A stretch of DNA of 64,000 bases from JABDMH01 sp964428345 (GTDB taxonomy: Bacteria; Bacteroidota; Bacteroidia; Chitinophagales; Saprospiraceae): the NCBI GenBank assembly GCA_964428345.1, contig CAYRYD010000029.1:1-64000 (forward strand), read 5' to 3'. The notes beneath the pieces were generated by a model that did no database searches, was not told the DNA's origin, and worked only from the letters and a program-made list of their open reading frames with translations. A program made the translations under genes and the position numbers. Below, piece after piece: positions 25,180 to 33,306 of this stretch. Each line of letters begins with the position of its first letter. The first letter of the stretch is position 1.

Positions 25180-25569
25180 TTAATCTATTTGGAATTTCTC
25201 CAGACCATGAATCAAACTATTGCTCATTTTGATCATGACAGTACGGGCATTTCGTTCTCTTTCATCCAGATTCAGTATTTCCTTCTCGATCAATTCATGA
25301 AGTTTTCCCAGATCGGTACCGCCGAAAGCGTTACGTACCGATACCAGTACATTTTTTCCTGATTTGATCATAATGCCTTCATCAACAGCAAGATAAACAA
25401 TGCCCTTTGTTTCGGTTTCGTATTCAAAAATACCGGGTACCAGAGCCGCAACGCAATCGAGTCTTTCCGGTAAGAAGCCGTATGAACCCGCACTGGTTTC
25501 TACTACAATGCGTTTGACCTTTTCTTCTTCTGAGAATATTTGAAAGGGTAGCAATATTTTGAGATTCAT
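25180..25569 (-). CDS. atpC: N-type F1Fo-ATPase epsilon subunit
   Basis: 129 residues from the ATG at 25569 (MNLKILLPFQIF), which matches the usual start of the family; an ATG five codons upstream (25584) is also in frame. A beta-sandwich domain (SAGSYGFLPERLDCVAALVPGIFEY) precedes a C-terminal helix (KEILNLDERERNARTVMIKMSNSL). It couples the central stalk to the c-ring. It follows beta directly in the operon. Confidence 0.9.
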   Translation of the reverse strand: MNLKILLPFQIFSEEEKVKRIVVETSAGSYGFLPERLDCVAALVPGIFEYETETKGIVYLAVDEGIMIKSGKNVLVSVRNAFGGTDLGKLHELIEKEILNLDERERNARTVMIKMSNSLIHGLEKFQID

Positions 25570-25639
25570 TACTGATGATTCCATATCGACCTTTTATAAC
25601 GATTGATCAATAGGCTGATTGAGCTCATAATTCCATGCC

Positions 25640-27067
25640 TCATATTTTTCGGGCTTTTTTTATGGCTTCATCTATGGTCCCTACCATATAGAATGCACTT
25701 TCCGGCAGATTTCTGAACTCATCCCTGAGAATGCGTTCACAACCGTTGAGCGCATCATCCAGGCTGACTTCTTTTCCTTTCATTCCGCTAAATTGTTCGG
25801 TGGTGTAAAAGGGTTGGGTCAGAAAACGTTCTAGCCTTCTGGCCCGGTTCACCAGATTTCGATCCTCTGGTGACAATTGTTCCAGACCAAGCATAGAGAT
25901 AATGTCCTTGATATCTTCATACTTTGCTAATGTTTGTCTGATTTCACGGGCGATTTTATAATGTCTGTCACCGATGATGGCGGAAGTAGCCATTTTAGAA
26001 TTGGACTGTAACAAATCGATTGCCGGATACATGCCTTCGCTTGCTCTTTTTCTGGAAAGTACAATGGACGCAGATAAATGGGAGAAAATGTGAACTGCCG
26101 ATGGATCGGTAAGATCATCTGCGGGCACATAGACCGCCTGAATGGAAGTAATGGCTGCGGCTTCGGTATTTGAAATCCGTTCTTCCAATTTTGACAATTC
26201 GGTAGCCAGGGTTGGTTGATAGCCCATGCGGGAAGGCATATGGCCCATTAGACCGGAAACTTCCATTCCCGCCTGAATAAACCTGAAAATATTGTCAATC
26301 AGTAAAAGGACATCTCGATGCTCATCATCCCGAAAATACTCGGCCATGGTCAGTGCAGTATGGCCTACCCGAAACCGTGCTCCCGGTGGTTCATTCATTT
26401 GACCGAAGACCATCACCATTTTTGAAAGAACTCCAGCTTGTTTCATCTCACTGTATAGTTCCTCACCCTCCCTGCACCGTTCTCCGATGCCACAAAAGAG
26501 ACTTACTCCCTTCTGTTGTTCAATCACGTTGTGAATCATTTCGGTAAGTAATACCGTTTTACCCACTCCGGCACCACCAAACAATCCGGCTTTACCTCCT
26601 CGCTCCATGGGTATCAGTACATCAATGGCCTTGATACCTGTTTCAAAGATTACCGATTTGGTGGAACGTTGGGAGAGAGACGGGGGAACCTGATGAATGC
26701 TGCGTCTGTCAAGGCCCGTTAACCTCGATTTGTGATCAATGGTATTTCCAAGCACATTAAACATACGGCCCAACGTTTCTTTACCTACCGGCACTTTCAA
26801 TGGGTTATCCGTGCTTCTTGCGGTCATGCCCCTGGCTAATCCCTGAGTAGGTGTTAACGCCATACAACGAACTGTATTATGATCCAGTTGTGCCAATACT
26901 TCCAACACCACCTGATCATCTTCACCGGTATAAATGATAGAGTGAATAGGTGGTAACCTCGCTTCAAACCGAATATCGATGACACCACCATGGACCGATA
27001 CAATGATCCCCAAATTAAACGACCGGGTACCCGTAGCATTTGTCCTGGTGATTATTTCCAAGTTCAT
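25640..27067 (-). CDS. atpD: N-type F1Fo-ATPase beta subunit (catalytic)
   Basis: 475 residues, full length. Walker A FGGAGVGKTVLLTEM (about 163-177) is followed by the GER segment (GIGERCREGEELY), the Walker B region DVLLLIDNIFRFIQAG and PADDLTDPS. The DELSEED-equivalent loop reads LEQLSPEDR and leads into RARRLERFLTQPF, the form typical of N-ATPases. Some family-conserved positions differ (CREGEE for TREGND, SNSK for STSR), so it is a divergent member. First gene of the operon. Catalytic residues are present, so only the alpha gene appears broken. Confidence 0.93.
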   Translation of the reverse strand: MNLEIITRTNATGTRSFNLGIIVSVHGGVIDIRFEARLPPIHSIIYTGEDDQVVLEVLAQLDHNTVRCMALTPTQGLARGMTARSTDNPLKVPVGKETLGRMFNVLGNTIDHKSRLTGLDRRSIHQVPPSLSQRSTKSVIFETGIKAIDVLIPMERGGKAGLFGGAGVGKTVLLTEMIHNVIEQQKGVSLFCGIGERCREGEELYSEMKQAGVLSKMVMVFGQMNEPPGARFRVGHTALTMAEYFRDDEHRDVLLLIDNIFRFIQAGMEVSGLMGHMPSRMGYQPTLATELSKLEERISNTEAAAITSIQAVYVPADDLTDPSAVHIFSHLSASIVLSRKRASEGMYPAIDLLQSNSKMATSAIIGDRHYKIAREIRQTLAKYEDIKDIISMLGLEQLSPEDRNLVNRARRLERFLTQPFYTTEQFSGMKGKEVSLDDALNGCERILRDEFRNLPESAFYMVGTIDEAIKKARKI

Positions 27068-27097
27068 TTTAATTGTATATGCCTTGTCTGTGGACTA

Positions 27098-27424
27098 TCA
27101 TAAAGCGTTGCAATTTCTCAGCAAAAGCATCTGAAAAAGCCGACACCCTTCCTCAGAATCATTCCAGGATCCATTGTTCGATAAATAACTCAGCATAATG
27201 CCTTCAGTCAACGCTAACTTCAACTGATCTTCGGATTCTAAAGCTGATGCCTATGAAAATGCTTTCATTGTGTTGTGGTAAAATAGAAGCATTTCTGAGA
27301 TTTTTTGCAATTTGTTCCAGATACTTTTTCCGTTTTGTTTGGCACCTGGTATTTCTGGGTGTATTCCGGATAGTGTTACACCAACTATCCAAATATAACG
27401 ATTTTTGGTGAGAGTCTTGTCCTG
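27098..27424 (-). pseudogene. Decayed open frame upstream of the ATPase operon
   Basis: One minus-strand frame reads protein-like sequence (RYIWIVGVTLSGIHPEIP, GKSIWNKLQKISEMLLFYHN, then ALESEDQLKLALTEGIML and EEGCRLFQMLLLRNC) for 109 codons. It has a TAG at 27253-27251 and no plausible start. It may be the remnant of a gene, or coincidental. Not identified. The rest of the 533-base gap (27068-27600) should hold the ATPase promoter; no clear box was found. Confidence 0.3.
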
Positions 27425-27600
27425 TCATTTGCATTCCACCGTTGTCTGGACTCAAGTGATTTGCACGGATCTTTGCTGAGTTGTTACCGGCACAGCCCTT
27501 TACCGGCAGTATACCCGGTGCTGATAATCATCATAGGATCAGCCAACGAAAATCCTGAATCCATTGCTTCATTCGAAAGCTCCTCACCATTTGAATGCTC

Positions 27601-28836
27601 TTATTTTGTAGCTGGGAGTACCTGGCCGCTAACTTCACCAAATCCCACGCGATAATTTTCTCTTTCTGCTTTAGCCCTCAGAATGACCGTATCGTAATCT
27701 TCCAAAAAAGTGAGGTTTCGTCCATTCTTCAAGCGAACAGGCACTTTCCCGCCAGCGGTAAGCTCCAGGAGTGATCCATATGAGCCAGGTTGGGGGCCAC
27801 TGATTGTACCGGAAGCCATCAGATCACCAATCCGGACATTACATCCATTAACGGTGTGATGAGCCAGCTGTTGCTTCATGTTCCAGTATAAATAGCGTGT
27901 ATTGCTTTGACTTATTACGGTTTCGTCTCCACCGGCGGGTAACAACCCTGCTTCCAGTTGAATATCATAATTGGAGGGTCCTGAATAATCCAGATAGTGC
28001 ATTGGACGGGGAATCTGCTCCGGTCCGTGAACTTTAAAGGGTTCCAGGGCTTCCAGGGGGACTACCCAGGGCGATATCGAAGTGGCAAAATTCTTTCCCA
28101 GGAAAGGACCAAGCGGGACATACTCCCACTTTTGAATGTCCCGGGCAGACCAGTCATTTAACAGGACCAGGCCAAATATGTATTCCTCGGCCTCACTGGT
28201 GGATATCGACCCCCCTAGTACCGAATCTTTGCCGACAATGAAGGCCATTTCCAGTTCAAAATCCAGCTGCCTGCTGGGATGAAAACCCGGCAGGTTGTCC
28301 TGATCGAGGATCTGCCCTTTGGGCAGGTGAAAATGGGTGCCGCTCACGACAACCGAAGAAGATCTTCCATGATAGGCTACCGGCAGATGGCGCCAATTGG
28401 GGAGTAATGCGTTGTCCGGACCCCGGAATAGTCTGCCTACATTGGTGGCATGCTCCAGACTTGAGTAAAAATCGGTGTAATCGCCAATTTCTACCGGAAG
28501 ATGCATGGTCACATTCCGTTGTTTGACAAACAGATTGGGATATTCCTTCAATGGAGATGAAGGATCGCATAATTGCTGCTGGATAAAAGTACGTACCTGT
28601 GTTGTGACGTTCTTGCCAAGGGCGATAAAACTGTTCAGTGAATTTTCGGTTAAAATTTCCGGACGGATCTCGATATCTTCCAAAAGTGACATGGCGTTGA
28701 AGGCGGCCAGGTCAAGGATGTCTTCTCCAATGGCAACCCCAACCCTGTGATGACGCCGGGGTGATGAAAAAATGCCAAAGGGAAGATTATGAATCGTAAA
28801 ATCACTGTCGGAAGGTATTTCTTTCCAGGCAATCAT
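27601..28836 (-). CDS. fahA: Fumarylacetoacetase
   Basis: 411 residues, the normal length. An N-terminal SH3-like domain (DFTIHNLPFGIFSS) is followed by the catalytic domain with YTDFYSSLEHATNVGRLFRG, PVAYHGRSSSVVVSG and FELEMAFIVGKDS. NDWSARDIQKWEYVPLGPFLGKNF carries the metal-site aspartate, and RIGDLMASGTISGP follows. It hydrolyses fumarylacetoacetate to fumarate and acetoacetate, the last step of tyrosine degradation. It lies 166 bases downstream of homogentisate dioxygenase on the same strand. Confidence 0.95.
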   Translation of the reverse strand: MIAWKEIPSDSDFTIHNLPFGIFSSPRRHHRVGVAIGEDILDLAAFNAMSLLEDIEIRPEILTENSLNSFIALGKNVTTQVRTFIQQQLCDPSSPLKEYPNLFVKQRNVTMHLPVEIGDYTDFYSSLEHATNVGRLFRGPDNALLPNWRHLPVAYHGRSSSVVVSGTHFHLPKGQILDQDNLPGFHPSRQLDFELEMAFIVGKDSVLGGSISTSEAEEYIFGLVLLNDWSARDIQKWEYVPLGPFLGKNFATSISPWVVPLEALEPFKVHGPEQIPRPMHYLDYSGPSNYDIQLEAGLLPAGGDETVISQSNTRYLYWNMKQQLAHHTVNGCNVRIGDLMASGTISGPQPGSYGSLLELTAGGKVPVRLKNGRNLTFLEDYDTVILRAKAERENYRVGFGEVSGQVLPATK

Positions 28837-29002
28837 AAATATTTTTTTAACCGGTGTTTTTCATTTCAGTTAATAAAGAGGTCCTCCGGCATTTTATCAT
28901 TTTTTCTACTTCAATCTTTGATTATACAGCTTTTTTCAGCATTGGAAACTATCCGATTCTTGGTTGTCATCGGGTAGATCTTCACCTGGATGCGAACATC
29001 TG

Positions 29003-30160
29003 CTAGTCCAGCCAGGATTGATAATAGGTCCCGTCATCAATTTTCACGGCTTCTTCCGTGATCATCAGTGGTCTGAACGTATCAATCATAACGGCCAGTT
29101 CTTCCGTTTTTTTCTTACCAATGCTTCCCTCGTAAGTGCCGGGGTGCGGACCGTGGGGAATGCCTCCGGGATGCAGCGTCAGGTGACCCGGACTGATATC
29201 GTTTCTACTCATGAAATCACCGTCCACGTAGTACAATACTTCATCTGAATCGATGTTGGAATGATTGTAGGGAGCCGGAATGGCCTGGGGGTGATAGTCA
29301 TAAAGCCTTGGACAAAACGAGCAGACCACAAAGGCGACCGTTTCAAAGGTCTGGTGCACCGGAGGAGGTTGATGCACCCGGCCGGTAATGGGTTCAAAAT
29401 TATGAATGGAAAATCCATAGGGATAATTGAATCCATCCCAACCAATGACATCGAAAGGATGAGCATCGTATACGAGACTGTGCAGCAACCCCTGTTTTTT
29501 AATTTTTATGGTGAAAGCTCCCCTCTCATCGTGCGTTTCCAGGTTAGCGGGAAGTTTGTAATCCCGTTCGCAGAAGGGAGCATGTTCCTGCAATTGTCCG
29601 AATCCGTTGCGGTATCGCTTGGGGGTGTATACAGGATGAAAAGATTCAGCATACAAAAGCCGGTTGTCTACTGAGTCGAATTTCATCTGGTAGATCGTTC
29701 CCCGGGGTATGATGAGATAATCCCCGTACTCGAAATTAATCTTGCCCAGCATGGTAGACAAAGTACCTGTGCCCCGGTGCACAAACAATATCTCATCGGC
29801 ATCGGCATTCTTATAATAGTATTCGGTTTGTGATTTTCGTGGGGCAGCCACACCAATCTGGACATCACGGTTGACCAGGAGGGCTGTCCTGCTGTCCAGA
29901 AAGTCGTCTTTCAAAGGGACATCAAAACCTATTAATTTTCGGGAACGGATGTTTTTTGTCTCGGCAATTTTTGGTGCCAGATCAACCGAAGATCCGATGG
30001 ACCTGACCATCGTTGGGCGGTGCAGATGGTACGACAGCGAGGACATCCCGCTGAAACCAAGCGTGCCAAAAAGTTGCTCGTGGTACAATGTTCCATTGCT
30101 TTTCCTGAATTGTGTGTGCCTTTTGGCCGGAACCTCACCCACTCTGTGATAGATCGGCAT
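29003..30160 (-). CDS. hmgA: Homogentisate 1,2-dioxygenase
   Basis: 385 residues, in the range of Bacteroidota homogentisate dioxygenases. The cupin core contains ADEILFVHRGTGTLSTMLG and YGDYLIIPRGTIYQMKF. The iron site is supplied by the His and Glu of YNHSNIDSDEVLYYVDG and the following LHPGGIPHGPHPG. It opens the aromatic ring of homogentisate to maleylacetoacetate. It is divergent from a TetR regulator, with an operator-like palindrome in between, and upstream of fumarylacetoacetase. Confidence 0.93.
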   Translation of the reverse strand: MPIYHRVGEVPAKRHTQFRKSNGTLYHEQLFGTLGFSGMSSLSYHLHRPTMVRSIGSSVDLAPKIAETKNIRSRKLIGFDVPLKDDFLDSRTALLVNRDVQIGVAAPRKSQTEYYYKNADADEILFVHRGTGTLSTMLGKINFEYGDYLIIPRGTIYQMKFDSVDNRLLYAESFHPVYTPKRYRNGFGQLQEHAPFCERDYKLPANLETHDERGAFTIKIKKQGLLHSLVYDAHPFDVIGWDGFNYPYGFSIHNFEPITGRVHQPPPVHQTFETVAFVVCSFCPRLYDYHPQAIPAPYNHSNIDSDEVLYYVDGDFMSRNDISPGHLTLHPGGIPHGPHPGTYEGSIGKKKTEELAVMIDTFRPLMITEEAVKIDDGTYYQSWLD

Positions 30161-30176
30161 GGTTTAATCGGTTTAA

Positions 30177-30212
30177 TCAACAAATGTTGATATAATAATA
30201 CATAAATGTTGA
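30177..30212. promoter_or_regulatory. Probable TetR operator between hmgA and the regulator gene
   Basis: The inverted repeat TCAACA-AA-TGTTGA (30177-30190) contains the word AAATGTTGAT, which recurs at 30203-30212 in the same orientation. Placed in the 93-base divergent intergenic region, it could let one regulator control both hmgA and its own gene. Symmetry is seen; binding is inferred. Confidence 0.55.
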
Positions 30213-30253
30213 TTAATAGTCAAGTAAAATAATTATACTAGCGTATATAATTA

Positions 30254-30844
30254 ATGACAATGATAGACACCGGCAAACACCGGCAATTCCGCGAGGAGGC
30301 TTTAAAATTAATCCTGAAAAAGGGATTTAAGGGAGCCACCATGCGGGAGCTGGCCCAGAGTCTGGACTGTGATGTCGCAAATATTTACAATTATATCCCT
30401 TCCAAACAGATTTTCTTAAAGGATCTCTTGTTTGAGATGTCTGATCATTTTCACACCGGTATCGACGAGATCATGGATGCTGGCCAGGCTCCCGTGGATC
30501 AGATCCGACAGCTGGTAAGGCTTTATATAGAACTCACCTTTGCCCTGCCCCTTCAGGTAGCATTACTGGCCAATGAATGGCGTCATCTGGAAGAACCAGA
30601 ATTGACAAGGTTTGTAGCCGAACGCAGACGTTTTGAGGGTAAGGTGCTTGAGATCGTTAGAAAAGGAATCAGATCGGGTGCTCTGAAAAAGATGAGTCCG
30701 GAAACGGCCACTCATCTTCTGTTGTCATCACTCCGGTGGCTTTTTCAGTTTATCCGGGAGGTGCCTGCCACCAACCGGCTCAGGCTGGAGGAGGAGATTT
30801 TTGATTTTGTCCTGAACGGACTACGGCGGGAAGCCAAGGGATAG
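30254..30844 (+). CDS. TetR-family transcriptional regulator
   Basis: 196 residues. The N-terminal TetR helix-turn-helix (REEALKLILKKGFKGATMRELAQSLDCDVANIYNYIPSKQ, about 12-51) is followed by a helical ligand domain with VALLANEWRHLEEPELTRF. It lies divergent from homogentisate dioxygenase and close to a palindrome. It is therefore a likely regulator of the aromatic route, perhaps sensing an aromatic or CoA-linked metabolite. The ligand cannot be read from sequence. Confidence 0.9.
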   Translation: MTMIDTGKHRQFREEALKLILKKGFKGATMRELAQSLDCDVANIYNYIPSKQIFLKDLLFEMSDHFHTGIDEIMDAGQAPVDQIRQLVRLYIELTFALPLQVALLANEWRHLEEPELTRFVAERRRFEGKVLEIVRKGIRSGALKKMSPETATHLLLSSLRWLFQFIREVPATNRLRLEEEIFDFVLNGLRREAKG

Positions 30845-31088
30845 GGATCTTTTCAATGGTCAATCGAAACATGCATGTCCGGTCATGAAGGTGAGCATGG
30901 ATAGGCAGTCTGGCACAACCCGGGTACTGATTCCTTCTGTTTCTTACGGTTAAAAAAAGTCGTGATCAGGTAAGTACCTGCATGAAGAATTTGTTACATT
31001 TAGATGCCATCTGTGGTATGTTGTGAGTGGTGATGGGGCAAATTTGATGTAACAAACTGATTCTTAAACCTTTCAAATAAATGACATT

Positions 31089-31493
31089 ATGAAAAAAATG
31101 CTGGGATTTTTTACCCTTGTTTTAGTTGCTGGCCTTGTGTTGCAGGGTTTTAGAGGCTCCGATGGGCATGGTTCTTTTGCAGAGGCTCCGCCTGCGGTTA
31201 AATTCCCCAAAAAAGTGGATGCAGTCATTAAAAACAAGTGCTACGGCTGTCATAGTGCGGAAGGTAAGAGCGATAAAGCAAAAGCCAAATTGATGTGGGA
31301 TGATCTGGCAAGTTTGGAATCCGGTATGCAGGCAGAGAAACTGAAAGCCATTTCCAAGGTGCTGTCTGAAGGTACAATGCCTCCCAAGATGATGGTCGAG
31401 AAAATGCCGGAGAAAAAGCTGACCGAAGCAGAAACCGCTCTGATGTCAAAATGGGCATCCAAGACTTCGAAAAAAATCTCCAAGATGATGTAA
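31089..31493 (+). CDS. Small secreted haem-binding protein (single CxxCH)
   Basis: 134 residues. A signal peptide (about 1-25) is followed by one c-type haem motif CYGCHS (about 52-57) and a downstream MPPKMM with candidate axial methionines. The Lys-rich C-terminus ends SKKISKMM. It resembles the haem-binding domain of Bacteroidota cytochrome-like proteins and probably acts in periplasmic electron transfer. Monocistronic, ended by a strong terminator. About 245 bases of non-coding sequence precede it, with no other gene. Confidence 0.8.
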   Translation: MKKMLGFFTLVLVAGLVLQGFRGSDGHGSFAEAPPAVKFPKKVDAVIKNKCYGCHSAEGKSDKAKAKLMWDDLASLESGMQAEKLKAISKVLSEGTMPPKMMVEKMPEKKLTEAETALMSKWASKTSKKISKMM

Positions 31494-31515
31494 TATTACC
31501 ATTGAGGGAATAGAA

Positions 31516-31549
31516 GGGCAATGCCGATCTTTGGCATTGCCCTTTTTTT
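31516..31549 (+). terminator. Rho-independent terminator
   Basis: Perfect 10-bp stem GGGCAATGCC/GGCATTGCCC with a 7-base loop, followed by seven T. It lies 22 bases after the stop of the haem-binding protein gene. Confidence 0.93.
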
Positions 31550-31569
31550 ATGTGCGACTAACCCTGCCT

Positions 31570-32385
31570 ATGCGTGGAGTGCAACGAGTTTTATCCTATC
31601 TTTCAGGTTTGCAATTGAATTCAGATTTGTTCAGAATTTTTCAATTTCCTGATCTCGACCTCCTGCCCTGGCTATTAGTAATGCTCTGTTCACTGATCTG
31701 GGGACTCTCCAAATCCGGGATTCATGGAATATCGATTATCGCAGTCCCTTTGATGGCTTATATTTTTGGAAGCAAGCCTTCGACCGGGGTGGTGTTGCCC
31801 ATGTTGATCATTGCTGACCTCATGGCAGTGCGGCATTATTCGAGGCATGCCTTATGGTCTTATTTGCTGAAATTGTTGCCCTGGACACTGTTGGGCATTT
31901 TGTTGGGTACCTGGATTGGTGACCATCTGGATGAAGGTTCTTTCAAGAGATTAATGGCGATAGTGATCGTAACCAGCGTGGTGACCATGTATCTATGGGA
32001 ACGACGCAGAAGTGACCGGGTACCGGATTACTGGTGGTTTGCCGCTTTTATGGGTATTGCAGCTGGTTTCACAACGATGGTTGGCAATCTGGCCGGGGGT
32101 ATAGTGACGATCTATCTTTTGGCAATGCATTTGCCCAAAGACCAGTTTATTGGTACGGGAGCCTGGTTTTTTCTGATCATCAATGTCTTTAAGTTTCCCA
32201 TGCATCTCATTTTCTGGCAGACCATCAACTGGCATACGCTGAGCCTCAATTTAGCCATGACTCCCGTTATTGCCATCGGCTTCATCCTGGGAGTGTACAT
32301 CGTCGGAAAATTTAATGATGCACTATATCGCCGGTTTGCAATGGTGATGACCGGGCTTGCTGCTATTGTCATGCTCTTTCAATAA
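31570..32385 (+). CDS. TauE/SafE-family membrane permease
   Basis: 271 residues from the ATG at 31570. Longer in-frame starts would begin inside the terminator at 31516-31549. Seven to eight membrane helices are visible, with the family's GLSKSGIHGISIIAVPLMA and GIAAGFTTMVGNLAGGIVTIYLLA repeats. Members export sulfite, sulfoacetate or related organosulfur anions; the substrate here is unknown. It follows the terminator and so has its own promoter. It is convergent with the DUF4249 gene. Confidence 0.86.
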   Translation: MRGVQRVLSYLSGLQLNSDLFRIFQFPDLDLLPWLLVMLCSLIWGLSKSGIHGISIIAVPLMAYIFGSKPSTGVVLPMLIIADLMAVRHYSRHALWSYLLKLLPWTLLGILLGTWIGDHLDEGSFKRLMAIVIVTSVVTMYLWERRRSDRVPDYWWFAAFMGIAAGFTTMVGNLAGGIVTIYLLAMHLPKDQFIGTGAWFFLIINVFKFPMHLIFWQTINWHTLSLNLAMTPVIAIGFILGVYIVGKFNDALYRRFAMVMTGLAAIVMLFQ

Positions 32386-32404
32386 AACAGTATCTGGTAC
32401 CTGG

Positions 32405-33304
32405 TTATTCTATCTGTTTTTCAAGGCTTTCCACTGCAGAGACGCAAAAAACACCCAACACTTCCGTATTGGGTTTGTCCGAGATGATATTTCCCCTGGA
32501 ATTGGAGACCGGACTGGCGAAGATGGTGTTGGATCCATTTAAGATCTGATCCCGGGCACTTTGCAAAAACTGGAAAGCTTCCAAGCTTACAGAATGAATT
32601 TCCACCCTAAGCCTGTCTCCCGGCTGGTAAGGCGCTTCATCAGCCGGAAATTCGTCGGGAACAGGATTGGTCAATTCCCGGATGGGAGGGATAAAGATTA
32701 TTCCATCCAGTTGCGATCCGCCGTCAAAACCGGCATCAAAAGCCAGATTGATTTCCTCGGGTTTATTCAGGTACTGATCATTTTTAAAGGACTTGATCCA
32801 GTAGGTATTGCCCAATCCCTCCAGATCCCGTGCAAAAAACTGGGTGTAGATGCCATCGGGACCTCTCAGGTCATCATCTCTATATTCCTGCCGTATGCTG
32901 TCGATCGCTGGTGCCGGATGCATGGTCGAGGATGCGGTGAGTATCTGGTCGGGAAGATGCACGGTTAGTTCAAAGAAATTGCCCGGATCTCCCAACTTTT
33001 CACCGGGTTGAGGTTGCCAGACGTAACGACCGGCAGAAACCTCTTCAAAAGAAAAAATGGAATGATCGTCCGATGTAATTGTGACCTCCGCTCCGGTCAC
33101 CGCTTCGGCAAAATCGGCGTTGAAATAAGGCTGACTGTAGCTCAGTTTGATTTCCTGGGCTTCCGAAACATTGGTCAGCCAGGCGTCTACAACCACTTGT
33201 CTGGGAGCATCGGCGGTCTGAACATCCACGATATCCTCACATCCAGAGGTGATAAACAGGAATGTGACGAATGCAAAAAGGGGAAGTATCAGTGTACTTT
33301 TCAT
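32405..33304 (-). CDS. DUF4249 outer-membrane lipoprotein
   Basis: 299 residues, with a lipoprotein signal (FITSGCEDI, Cys22) and a beta-rich body (VVVDAWLTNVSEAQEIKLSYSQPYFN) of the DUF4249 family. These are partner lipoproteins of TonB-dependent receptors in Bacteroidota. The gene starts 3 bases after the TonB receptor stop, so both are co-transcribed. Probable role: substrate capture or plug-associated partner at the cell surface. Substrate unknown. Confidence 0.87.
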   Translation of the reverse strand: MKSTLILPLFAFVTFLFITSGCEDIVDVQTADAPRQVVVDAWLTNVSEAQEIKLSYSQPYFNADFAEAVTGAEVTITSDDHSIFSFEEVSAGRYVWQPQPGEKLGDPGNFFELTVHLPDQILTASSTMHPAPAIDSIRQEYRDDDLRGPDGIYTQFFARDLEGLGNTYWIKSFKNDQYLNKPEEINLAFDAGFDGGSQLDGIIFIPPIRELTNPVPDEFPADEAPYQPGDRLRVEIHSVSLEAFQFLQSARDQILNGSNTIFASPVSNSRGNIISDKPNTEVLGVFCVSAVESLEKQIE

Positions 33305-33306
33305 CG

